The notes: generated by a model from the letters alone, not told the origin. A DNA stretch of 5,417 bases from JAHRVQ01 sp047616645 (GCA_047616645.1 JBLHIH010000202.1:1-5417), one strand, 5' to 3'. Counted from the first letter of the stretch, positions 1 to 5,074 are shown. A program made the numbers and translations.

Positions 1-1
1 A

Positions 2-15
2 TTGATATTTATCAA
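2..15. promoter_or_regulatory. Perfect Fnr/Anr-type palindrome
   Basis: The sequence TTGATATTTATCAA is a perfect match to the Fnr/Anr consensus TTGAT-N4-ATCAA. In gammaproteobacteria this consensus is bound by oxygen-sensing Fe-S regulators of the Crp/Fnr family. Its centre lies about 138 bp upstream of the start site guessed for the ThDP gene, which is far for direct activation. It may therefore serve a gene to the left of the window. A lone TTGAT half-site follows at 30-34. The surroundings are very AT-rich, so a chance match is possible. Confidence 0.45.
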
Positions 16-28
16 TAAATAATTTATT
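14..28. repeat. AT-only 7+1+7 bp perfect palindrome
   Basis: AATAAAT and ATTTATT are exact inverted repeats around a single A at position 21, and the following bases are T-rich (27-31). The left arm overlaps the last two bases of the Fnr-type box. It could be part of a leaky terminator for a gene left of the window, or simply flexible AT-rich promoter DNA. With no G or C in the stem it would be a weak RNA hairpin. Confidence 0.3.
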
Positions 29-82
29 TTTGATGGCGAGTGTTTTAAGCGTGTAGAATTATGGTGACCTGAAAACTGAATT

Positions 83-99
83 TTGGTGAATTTAACCAA
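83..99. promoter_or_regulatory. Candidate operator upstream of the ThDP gene
   Basis: TTGGTGAATTTAACCAA is a 17-bp near-palindrome with seven of eight symmetric pairs. It is centred at position 91, about 56 bp upstream of the start site inferred from the -10 box. A further ACCAA half-site lies at 113-117, so TTTTGGT at 81-87 can also pair with ACCAAAA at 113-119. The size and placement suit a dimeric activator or repressor. The regulator is not identifiable, and no regulator gene lies in the window. Confidence 0.3.
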
Positions 100-134
100 G
101 TAATTTCTTACAACCAAAACTCACTTTGCTAGGT

Positions 135-140
135 TATACT
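135..140 (+). promoter_or_regulatory. Putative -10 box for the ThDP-phosphatase operon
   Basis: TATACT matches the sigma70 -10 consensus TATAAT at five of six positions and lies 35 bp before the start codon, implying a 5' leader of roughly 30 nt. No convincing -35 hexamer sits 16-18 bp upstream; the bases there are AACCAA-like. This would fit a promoter that depends on an activator, for which the palindrome at 83-99 is a candidate site. Confidence 0.45.
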
Positions 141-162
141 CGCGCTCTGTTAAAACTTATTG

Positions 163-168
163 AAGGGA
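163..168 (+). promoter_or_regulatory. Ribosome binding site of the ThDP enzyme gene
   Basis: AAGGGA lies seven bases before the ATG at 176. It is the best Shine-Dalgarno match in the leader and supports ATG 176 as the start. The encoded N-terminus MNGAESMLESL also begins where this protein family normally begins. Confidence 0.6.
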
Positions 169-175
169 ACGCGAT

Positions 176-1723
176 ATGAACGGTGCGGAAAGCATGCTTG
201 AGAGTTTGATTAATAATGGCGTCGAGGTTTGTTTCAGCAATCCGGGGACATCAGAAATGCATATGGTTTCCGCTATGGGAAAATCATCTCAGATGCGAGC
301 GGTTCTCGGGTTATTTGAAGGCGTTTGTACTGGCGCTGCCGATGGCTACGCTCGAATGGCAGGCAAACCTGCTTGTACGCTGTTACATCTAGGGCCCGGC
401 TTGTCCAATGGGTCTGCAAATCTACATAATGCCCATAAAGCGAGATCTCCGGTGATTAACTTAATAGGAGACCATGCAACTTATCACAAAAAATATGATG
501 CACCTTTAACCTCTGATGTCGAAGGATTGGCAAGACCTGTCTCTCATTGGGTTCACACCTCGACCGATGCTCACGCTCTACCGAAAGATGCTGCCGAAGC
601 CACACGCATAGCCAATATGGGACCGGGGAAGATAGCAACATTAATTGTACCCGCAGATTGTGCTTGGAATGAATCTAGTGATCCTGTGGGTCAGTTACCT
701 GCGACAGAAACGCCAAAGGTAGATGATGCCGCAATCAATAAGGCGAGTGATCTACTCAGCAATGGTAAAAGTACAGTGTTGTTGATGAACAATTTGGCGC
801 TAAGTGAAAAGGGCCTTGAATTGGCAGACAGAATTGCTCAGAAAACAGGTGCTCGTGTATTTTGTGACACATTTACGAAGCGATTACCAAGAGGAGAGGG
901 ACGCTGCGGCATAGAACGGTTAGGTTACTTTGCTGAGCAAGCAAGTGAACAACTTAAAGGAGTAGAACAATTTATTATGGTGGGTACTAAAGCACCGATA
1001 GCTTTTTTTGCTTATCCAGAAAAAGCGAGTGAGTTTTATCAGGATGGCAGTGAATTGCATACATTAAGTGAACAAGATGAGAATGCGGAGGATGCACTAA
1101 CTCGCCTCTGTGAAAGTGTACATGCTGGCGAACTGGAACCAAGATTCATTAAGCTTAAAAAGCCTGGGTTGGGCAGTGGCGACTTAACACCTTCGAGTAT
1201 AGGGATGACCTTTGCAGAGTTGATGCCGGTGGATGCAATTATAGTGGATGAGGCGGCGACATCTGGCGCGCCTAGTCAAGGCTATAGTACGACGACAGAA
1301 CCCCATGACTGGTTATCCTTGACCGGAGGTTCCATTGGGTTTTGTTTACCTGTGGCAATCGGCGCAGCTGTAGCCTGTCCGGATCGAAAAGTAATCTGCT
1401 CTCATGGAGATGGCGGTGCTATGTACACCATACAGTCACTCTGGACGATGGTGAGAGAAAACCTCGACATCTGTGTTGTCATCTTTGCGAACCGTAAATA
1501 TCAAATTCTTCAAGTCGAATTATCACGGGTAGGGGCCCAGTCCATGAATAAGCAAACCCTGGATGTTCTTAACCTTGATAATCCTGAGTTGAACTTTCTT
1601 AGTCTTGCTAAAGGAATGGGCATGGATGCAGTGAGGGTTGAAACAATAGAAGATTTTAATAATCACTATGAGAAAGCGATGAATACCAAAGGGCCCTTCT
1701 TAATAGAAGCAGTAATTCCTTAA
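176..1723 (+). CDS. ThDP-dependent acetolactate synthase/benzoylformate decarboxylase-like enzyme
   Basis: This is a 515-residue cytoplasmic thiamine-diphosphate enzyme with the usual three-domain layout: an N-terminal pyrimidine-binding domain (about 1-165), a weakly conserved central domain (about 185-315) and a C-terminal pyrophosphate-binding domain (about 365-512). The cofactor-activating glutamate is E48, in LFEGVCTGAADGYA. The Mg-ThDP motif runs from GDG at 411-413 to N439, with D412 and N439 as expected metal ligands. The NPGTSE segment (22-27) and H71 align by eye with the NPGSNE segment and active-site H70 of benzoylformate decarboxylase. Proteins like this are often named 'acetolactate synthase large subunit'. 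However, no regulatory small subunit or other branched-chain amino acid gene is adjacent, so true acetolactate synthesis is doubtful. A 2-oxoacid decarboxylase or carboligase of unknown substrate is the safer call. It is the first gene of a likely operon with the phosphatase gene 20 nt downstream. The family assignment is firm; the substrate is not known. Confidence 0.9.
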   Translation: MNGAESMLESLINNGVEVCFSNPGTSEMHMVSAMGKSSQMRAVLGLFEGVCTGAADGYARMAGKPACTLLHLGPGLSNGSANLHNAHKARSPVINLIGDHATYHKKYDAPLTSDVEGLARPVSHWVHTSTDAHALPKDAAEATRIANMGPGKIATLIVPADCAWNESSDPVGQLPATETPKVDDAAINKASDLLSNGKSTVLLMNNLALSEKGLELADRIAQKTGARVFCDTFTKRLPRGEGRCGIERLGYFAEQASEQLKGVEQFIMVGTKAPIAFFAYPEKASEFYQDGSELHTLSEQDENAEDALTRLCESVHAGELEPRFIKLKKPGLGSGDLTPSSIGMTFAELMPVDAIIVDEAATSGAPSQGYSTTTEPHDWLSLTGGSIGFCLPVAIGAAVACPDRKVICSHGDGGAMYTIQSLWTMVRENLDICVVIFANRKYQILQVELSRVGAQSMNKQTLDVLNLDNPELNFLSLAKGMGMDAVRVETIEDFNNHYEKAMNTKGPFLIEAVIP

Positions 1724-1743
1724 GTCTTGAAAGAAAAGCTGTT

Positions 1744-2370
1744 GTGAATTACCAATGTATTATTTTTGATTTGGACGGTACGCTTGTCGATAGCGAGCCC
1801 CTAAGTAGTCGAGCCTTTATTGATCTTTTACCGGATCTCGATGTTGGGGTAGAAGAGCTCACAACACAAATTAGGGGCGGAAAATTTGCAGAAGTACTTC
1901 TCGATATCCAAACCCGATATCAAATTGGCATCCCAGAGGGTTTTGAATCTATCTTTCGCAGTAGGGTGGCTGAATTATTTGAAATTGCCTTACTTCCGAT
2001 TCCAGGGGTTCCCCAAATGTTAGAACTGACCTCCCAAGCCATGTGTATTGCATCGAGTGGGCCTCGACCGAAGATCTCACATGCTTTGAATAAAACAGGA
2101 CTGTCTCATTATTTTAAAGACAATATATTTAGTGCCTATGACATAGGCTCATGGAAACCTGAGCCCGATCTATTCTTACACGCGGCAAAAAAAATGGGAT
2201 TCAAACGTAGTGAATGTATTGTTATAGAAGACAGCTCGATTGGCGTGAGAGCAGCTGAAGCTGCAGGAATAGACGTTCTTCACTTTACAGAAAAGCCGAT
2301 GAGAGAGGATTGCCAGAGATATAAATCTTTCGTATCAATGCGTGATTTACCAATGATGATAGGACAATAA
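1744..2370 (+). CDS. HAD-superfamily phosphatase, YieH-like
   Basis: This 208-residue protein is a subfamily I haloacid dehalogenase-type phosphatase. Motif I is FDLDGTLVDSE, with nucleophile D9 and acid/base D11. Motif II is S104 in IASSGP, motif III is K138 in SWKPEPD, and motif IV is E162-D163 in IEDSS. All catalytic residues are present, and a helical cap lies between motifs I and II. The stretch from CIASSGP through HYF, FSAYDI and WKPEPDLFLHAAKKM closely resembles Escherichia coli YieH, a 6-phosphogluconate phosphatase, from memory. A small phosphosugar or phosphocarboxylate substrate is therefore plausible but not shown. The start is GTG at 1744: motif I begins eight residues later, as is typical, and no in-frame ATG lies nearby upstream. 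The Shine-Dalgarno is weak (GAAAG at 1729-1733), so translation may be partly coupled to the ThDP gene that ends 20 nt earlier. Confidence 0.88.
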   Translation: MNYQCIIFDLDGTLVDSEPLSSRAFIDLLPDLDVGVEELTTQIRGGKFAEVLLDIQTRYQIGIPEGFESIFRSRVAELFEIALLPIPGVPQMLELTSQAMCIASSGPRPKISHALNKTGLSHYFKDNIFSAYDIGSWKPEPDLFLHAAKKMGFKRSECIVIEDSSIGVRAAEAAGIDVLHFTEKPMREDCQRYKSFVSMRDLPMMIGQ

Positions 2371-2378
2371 ACCAGGTG

Positions 2379-2405
2379 AGTGCTAATGGCGTTCGCATTG
2401 TCACT
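2379..2405 (+). repeat. Imperfect hairpin just after the phosphatase gene
   Basis: AGTGCTAATG (2379-2388) pairs with CATTGTCACT (2396-2405) around a seven-base loop GCGTTCG. There are eight Watson-Crick pairs, one G-T wobble and one C-T mismatch. It begins nine bases after the stop codon and is not followed directly by a T-run. It may protect the operon mRNA 3' end or act together with the terminator hairpin ten bases further on. Confidence 0.4.
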
Positions 2406-2414
2406 GAACACTTT

Positions 2415-2440
2415 GCCAGCTAGAACGTTGGCTTCCTTTT
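2415..2440 (+). terminator. Probable intrinsic terminator of the operon
   Basis: GCCAGC (2415-2420) pairs with GTTGGC (2427-2432), giving six pairs including one G-T wobble and a six-base loop TAGAAC. The stem is followed at once by TTCCTTTT. The stem is short and the T-run is interrupted by two Cs, so termination may be partial. The position, about 45 bases after the phosphatase stop codon, fits the end of the operon transcript. Confidence 0.45.
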
Positions 2441-2592
2441 AAATTACCTGTTTATTGTATCGTGATCTTTTGATTGGCAAATGAAAGCTATCAACATACC
2501 GTCAGTGAGCTGTCTGATAAAACAAGATACATAAATCGTGTTATAAATTCACTAGTGGCGGTGTTAGAAGTAGTAGATTAGTACAGTAGATG

Positions 2593-2637
2593 CTTGTAAA
2601 GACGAGGAAGTAATAACGTTAGCTACTTCCCTTGTAA
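2593..2637 (-). terminator. Hairpin flanked by CTTGTAA repeats; possible terminator of the leftward gene
   Basis: GGAAGTA (2606-2612) and TACTTCC (2624-2630) form a perfect 7-bp stem around an 11-base loop. The stem can extend by four more pairs past one bulged base (2602-2605 with 2632-2635). Read on the minus strand it is followed by TCGTCTTTAC, a poor T-tract, about 100 bases after the stop codon of the minus-strand gene. The direct repeats CTTGTAA at 2593-2599 and 2631-2637 bracket the stem. It could instead be a small repeat element of unknown type. Confidence 0.3.
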
Positions 2638-2714
2638 GTGCCTGAATATGCTACCTAACTTATTTATAGTTTCTTAACTTTCATCTAAAACATCTATTTC
2701 TGGACGGGAACTAG

Positions 2715-4046
2715 CTAGCGAATTGGGACGACGCCTAAAATCCAGTCAACGCACTCATCGTTCTGACTTATTCGTAACTTCCTCAACATATAATTTAGTT
2801 GCGGAACAGATAGCCTTAGTGTTTCAAAATCATCTCTATTGAAATAGACAAAAGAACAAGGTTCGACGGCAGTCACTGTAGCAATGTTTTCTGTTGATAA
2901 AGGACACCATCCAAATTCTTTACCCTGACCTGCATCACACAAGGTTTTTCCTTCATCAAGGAGGTACCAAGCCTCCTCTCCAAAATCCATGCTTTCACCC
3001 TCGGCAAGTGATAGAAAGTTGGCAGACCGACCCACTGTTTCCGTCACTGTCGATGATAGTTGGTTGAATTGAGGCAAATTCCGGATCACGGGTCTGATAG
3101 ACCACCTTCTGAGCAAGTGATCCTTAAAACCTTCGTTTTCTATGAATGCGCCAAAAGTCTCTTCGGAAAAGACACAAATTGTTACTGGCGTTGACGCGAC
3201 GACACTTGCATTTCTGCTACCTTGGCCTGTTATTAACGCCATCTCTCCAATTAAGTCTCCGGCCTGAAGGTGGGCGACCTTATTGGATTGCTCTCCATCG
3301 TGACGAACTACCTCACAATATCCTGTTAGCACCAAATAAACAGAACCTCGAATGACTGAACCTTGCACCACGATAACATCGTCAGCATTGTATTTTCGAA
3401 TTTCTTCTTGAGCTAAGAGGCTTCGCATCCATCTGTTTGGGAATGGTCTTCCAAGCCATGCACTCAAATAGTGACTCACTTGAGATGTATAGATACTCGA
3501 ATCTCCTTCGAATACTGTATATCGCTTCCCTGAGCTTGCCAGTGAAAAAGTATTATTAAATTTTGGAGGCAACTGTTCTACATGAACAAAGATAATGCGT
3601 TCTGCTTGGGATTTAAGCGCGTCGGCAGGATTGCCATGTATTTCTCCAGCTCCGCCATCGGCGATAAGCATATGGTAATCAGATTCAAATAATTTTTCTA
3701 AGGTATTTAATGTTGAATCTCTTACAAGGCCTTCTTTGTTTAGTGCGCGAGCAGAATCAAGGCTATTATTGTCTACGACAATACAAAGTTCTCTTTTGGA
3801 CTCTTTATGACGTGTTGAGAAAGTTGCGCCAATTGTTGGAATACTATGTACAGTGACATGTGGTTCTATGACAAGCCCAAAATAGTTGAGTGTTTTACCA
3901 GGAACCGCTTCTATGTGAGAAAAATGTTCTGCTATAACTTCTGCTGTCCAACCAAGATTACAAGCGAGTTTGTCCATTGCCATTAAAAATATTTCCTTTG
4001 TCGTGATCACCTCAACTTTGTGGGGCATCATCATCAGTGGAAACAT
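2715..4046 (-). CDS. C-terminal part: MBL remainder plus two cNMP-binding-type domains
   Basis: This 443-residue frame is the downstream part of the split gene. Residues 1-170 are the rest of a metallo-beta-lactamase fold, with candidate later ligands H67 (HSIPTIG), D92 (VVDNN) and H155 (FVHVEQLP). Residues 215-305 form a cyclic-nucleotide-binding domain. Its phosphate-binding cassette IGEMALITGQGSRNAS places E268 and R278 ten residues apart, as in E. coli CRP (E72, R82), so cAMP or cGMP binding is credible. Residues 322-425 look like a second such fold, with an EFGW turn and VEPCSFVYFNRDDFETL at the end, but lack the E and R ligands. No DNA-binding helix-turn-helix is evident, so this is not a CRP-type transcription factor. 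The ATG at 4046 has no Shine-Dalgarno and lies inside the domain just after the HLHDDH motif. Independent translation is unlikely; the ATG is only the first one in this frame. Confidence 0.75.
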   Translation of the reverse strand: MFPLMMMPHKVEVITTKEIFLMAMDKLACNLGWTAEVIAEHFSHIEAVPGKTLNYFGLVIEPHVTVHSIPTIGATFSTRHKESKRELCIVVDNNSLDSARALNKEGLVRDSTLNTLEKLFESDYHMLIADGGAGEIHGNPADALKSQAERIIFVHVEQLPPKFNNTFSLASSGKRYTVFEGDSSIYTSQVSHYLSAWLGRPFPNRWMRSLLAQEEIRKYNADDVIVVQGSVIRGSVYLVLTGYCEVVRHDGEQSNKVAHLQAGDLIGEMALITGQGSRNASVVASTPVTICVFSEETFGAFIENEGFKDHLLRRWSIRPVIRNLPQFNQLSSTVTETVGRSANFLSLAEGESMDFGEEAWYLLDEGKTLCDAGQGKEFGWCPLSTENIATVTAVEPCSFVYFNRDDFETLRLSVPQLNYMLRKLRISQNDECVDWILGVVPIR

Positions 4047-4072
4047 TGCACAATGGTCATCATGTAAGTGGG

Positions 4073-4864
4073 TTAGATAAATTGCTGAAATTTGGTTTTT
4101 GATATTCCACGAGCATATAAATGTTCATCAAGAAAGGGTATTGAATCTATTAAAATATAATCGCCGTTGTAGCATAAGGCTAAGCCAGTACAGGGTTCAT
4201 CAACGGTAAATCCTGAAGCGCCTCCGAGCACTTCAATTCCCAATTTAATCAAGCCACCAGGTACATAGTCTGGCCGTACTTGATAAGGTGGAAACACACG
4301 TTTTGCTTCCATTAAATCGACGTCAACATTTCCCTGTCGGTTTGAGAATTTGTAGCGATCGAGTCCAATATGCTCAACTTGTAGTGAGCCAACTTGGGCG
4401 CTTCCGTTTTCGAATGGGATGGTTTCAAAAAAATCTTCTATCGGCATTGCCGTGCCACTCTTATCTTTTACGGCCAATGCGTTGGATACCGCAAGCCATT
4501 CTTCTTTTAGACCAGACTCGGTTCCCCATTTATCCAATTCTTCTCGCGTTGGACCTGTGAGGGTTAATCTCATCAATCTAAGCGCTTGACTGATGTCTTT
4601 TTCTTCACCAATGAGTTTGATCTTTAGACCTTGCTCAAGGCCCTTTGCTACAAATACGAAAAAGTAAAATGGGAATTCTAGATTGTTAAGCAGTGCGCCG
4701 TCTTTTTCTTTGACATCGGTGAGTAACATGCCGTCGAAATGCGTGATTTTATTCAGAAGTAAATTTTTGAGAATTTCCGGCGGTTGGCCAACCAAGATAG
4801 CCGTATTGTCATCTTGGACGATTCTACTTGCTTCGGCTGGAATCAATACGGTAGGTCGCGCCAT
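4073..4864 (-). CDS. N-terminal part of the split MBL-fold/cNMP-binding protein
   Basis: This 263-residue frame is the upstream part of the split gene. Residues 1-200 form a domain I do not recognise, with alternating beta and helical segments (TAILVGQPPEIL, FDGMLLTDV, FPFYFFVFVAKGL, LRLMRLTLTGPTREELDKWG). No signal peptide or clear membrane helix is seen; FPFYFFVFV is short and followed by charged residues. From about 218, GFTVDEPCTGLALCYNGDYILIDSIPFLDEHLYARGIS has the shape of the first beta strands of an MBL fold. The true frame is lost at K256; the last seven residues (TKFQQFI) are out of frame and end at TAA. ATG 4864 is chosen because a sigma70 promoter lies just upstream. The Shine-Dalgarno is weak (AAGAAG, about ten bases before). 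Alone, this part lacks all MBL metal ligands and should be inactive. Confidence 0.75.
   Translation of the reverse strand: MARPTVLIPAEASRIVQDDNTAILVGQPPEILKNLLLNKITHFDGMLLTDVKEKDGALLNNLEFPFYFFVFVAKGLEQGLKIKLIGEEKDISQALRLMRLTLTGPTREELDKWGTESGLKEEWLAVSNALAVKDKSGTAMPIEDFFETIPFENGSAQVGSLQVEHIGLDRYKFSNRQGNVDVDLMEAKRVFPPYQVRPDYVPGGLIKLGIEVLGGASGFTVDEPCTGLALCYNGDYILIDSIPFLDEHLYARGISKTKFQQFI
4096..4100 (-). other. Frameshift site in an A5 run
   Basis: On the minus strand the zero-frame codons here are TCA-AAA-ACC. The next domain is in the -1 frame, equivalent to one missing A. A lysine tRNA stepping back one base on A-AAA would keep full pairing and then read AAC, giving exactly the expected S-K-N-Q-I-S-A-I-Y-L series. 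However, no canonical X-XXY-YYZ heptamer or clear downstream stimulator is seen, and five As are short for transcriptional slippage. A deletion or a homopolymer sequencing error is more likely. Confidence 0.8.
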
Positions 4865-4892
4865 ATCTGATTTACTTCTTTAGGTTCGCATA

Positions 4893-4921
4893 AGTGTAAC
4901 CAAAGCTGGGGAGTGTGTCAG
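4893..4921 (-). promoter_or_regulatory. Sigma70 promoter for the MBL/cNMP gene
   Basis: On the minus strand, -35 CTGACA (4921-4916, five of six consensus bases) and -10 TACACT (4898-4893, four of six) are separated by exactly 17 bp. The start site would fall near 4886, giving a leader of about 20 nt before the ATG at 4864. This is the best promoter match in the window. The three phased ATTGG repeats lie directly upstream of the -35 box. Confidence 0.55.
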
Positions 4922-4954
4922 CCCAATATACATCCAATGTACTCCCAATAATTT
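4922..4954 (-). repeat. Three 11-bp phased ATTGG repeats next to the -35 box
   Basis: CCAAT occurs on the plus strand at 4923, 4934 and 4945, an exact 11-bp period. The minus-strand units are TATTGGGAGTA, CATTGGATGTA and TATTGGGCTGA. Repeats of about one helical turn ending at a -35 box are the typical layout of binding sites for OmpR/PhoB-type response regulators. Which protein binds here is unknown, and the sequence is not the PhoB consensus. Confidence 0.5.
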
Positions 4955-4969
4955 ACGCTCTTGGGAGCG
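4942..4969. promoter_or_regulatory. Overlapping inverted repeats in the divergent promoter region
   Basis: CTCCCAA (4942-4948) and TTGGGAG (4961-4967) are exact inverted repeats. CGCTC (4956-4960) and GAGCG (4965-4969) form a second perfect stem with loop TTGG. The two share bases 4961-4967 and could not form together as hairpins. TTACG (4953-4957) and CGTAA (4977-4981) add a third symmetry. The position between divergent genes suggests an operator region. Confidence 0.4.
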
Positions 4970-5064
4970 AAATATTCGTAATTTGCACTTTAAAACAATA
5001 AAATTGGCTATTCTGTTGTGAAAACCTCAGACCGAACACATTCCGCGCTGATGTCGACTAATTT

Positions 5065-5068
5065 GGAG
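5065..5068 (+). promoter_or_regulatory. Ribosome binding site that decides the dehydrogenase start
   Basis: GGAG lies six bases before ATG 5075. The in-frame ATG at 5051 and the GTG at 5018 have no Shine-Dalgarno. This favours ATG 5075 as the start codon. Confidence 0.6.
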
Positions 5069-5074
5069 CAATTA

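Larger units (their letters stand above)
2371..2714. other. Convergent intergenic region, 344 bp
   Basis: This stretch separates the ends of the rightward operon and the leftward gene. No convincing protein gene was found in it. It contains an imperfect hairpin (2379-2405), a probable terminator (2415-2440), a perfect 8-bp palindrome CACTAGTG (2550-2557), a hairpin flanked by CTTGTAA repeats (2593-2637), and short CATCTA repeats at 2682 and 2691. The palindrome CTAGCTAG (2711-2718) covers the stop codon of the minus-strand gene. It is more AT-rich than the genes. No transposase remnant was recognised on a partial reading of its frames. Confidence 0.7.
2715..4864 (-). pseudogene. Frameshifted gene for a 716-residue MBL-fold protein with tandem cNMP-binding domains
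   Basis: The two consecutive minus-strand reading frames (4864-4073 and 4046-2715) are parts of one gene. Reading the gap in the frame of the downstream part gives ISAIYLTHLHDDHCAM, which contains the HxHxDH metal signature of the metallo-beta-lactamase superfamily (HLHDDH at 4070-4053). Adding one A to the A5 run (plus-strand T5, 4096-4100) joins S255-K256 to N257-Q258 and gives an unbroken 716-residue protein. Its order would be: uncharacterised N-terminal domain (about 1-215), MBL domain (about 216-450), canonical cyclic-nucleotide-binding domain (about 488-578) and degenerate cNMP-fold domain (about 595-698). Candidate later metal ligands are H340, D365 and H428 in joined numbering. The expected product is a cytoplasmic metallohydrolase controlled by a cyclic nucleotide. 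No other damage is visible, so the cause is a sequencing or assembly indel, a recent mutation, or recoding. The joining is firm; the cause is open. Confidence 0.85.
4865..5074. other. Divergent intergenic control region, 210 bp
   Basis: This region separates the leftward MBL/cNMP gene from the rightward acyl-CoA dehydrogenase gene. It holds the leftward promoter, the phased repeats and the inverted repeats. For the rightward gene only weak elements are seen: TTGCAC (4983-4988) and TATTCT (5009-5014) with a 20-bp spacer, which is too long for a normal sigma70 promoter. No protein gene is seen here apart from possible upstream starts of the dehydrogenase frame. Confidence 0.6.

Noticed and set aside
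456..641. 61-codon minus-strand frame inside the ThDP enzyme gene
   Set aside because: Antisense to the conserved pyrimidine-binding domain; no independent support.
2386..2442. Tiny 18-codon frame after the phosphatase gene (MAFALSLNTLPARTLASF) with a weak AGGTG upstream
   Set aside because: It overlaps the hairpin and the terminator, is very short, and has no recognisable family or codon signal. Most likely chance.
2550..2637. Possible integron attC or insertion-sequence remnant in the convergent spacer
   Set aside because: No GTTRRRY/RYYYAAC core pair, terminal inverted repeats, target duplication or transposase fragment could be recognised by eye.
3146..3355. 69-codon plus-strand frame inside the downstream part of the MBL/cNMP gene
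   Set aside because: It lies antisense to a well-supported cNMP-binding domain, and its translation resembles no protein. It is a shadow frame.
4092..4102. Canonical -1 ribosomal frameshift heptamer at the split gene
   Set aside because: The zero-frame codons TCA-AAA-ACC do not give X-XXY-YYZ. Only a single-tRNA slip on A-AAA is possible and no stimulator was seen, so a programmed event is not claimed.
4288..4883. Plus-strand frames at 4288-4560 and 4683-4883
   Set aside because: Both are antisense to the N-terminal part of the MBL/cNMP gene and have no family features.
5017..5031. Possible CRP site (TGTGA-N5-TCAGA) before the dehydrogenase gene
   Set aside because: The spacer is five instead of six bases and the right half has a mismatch. 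Not good enough to call.
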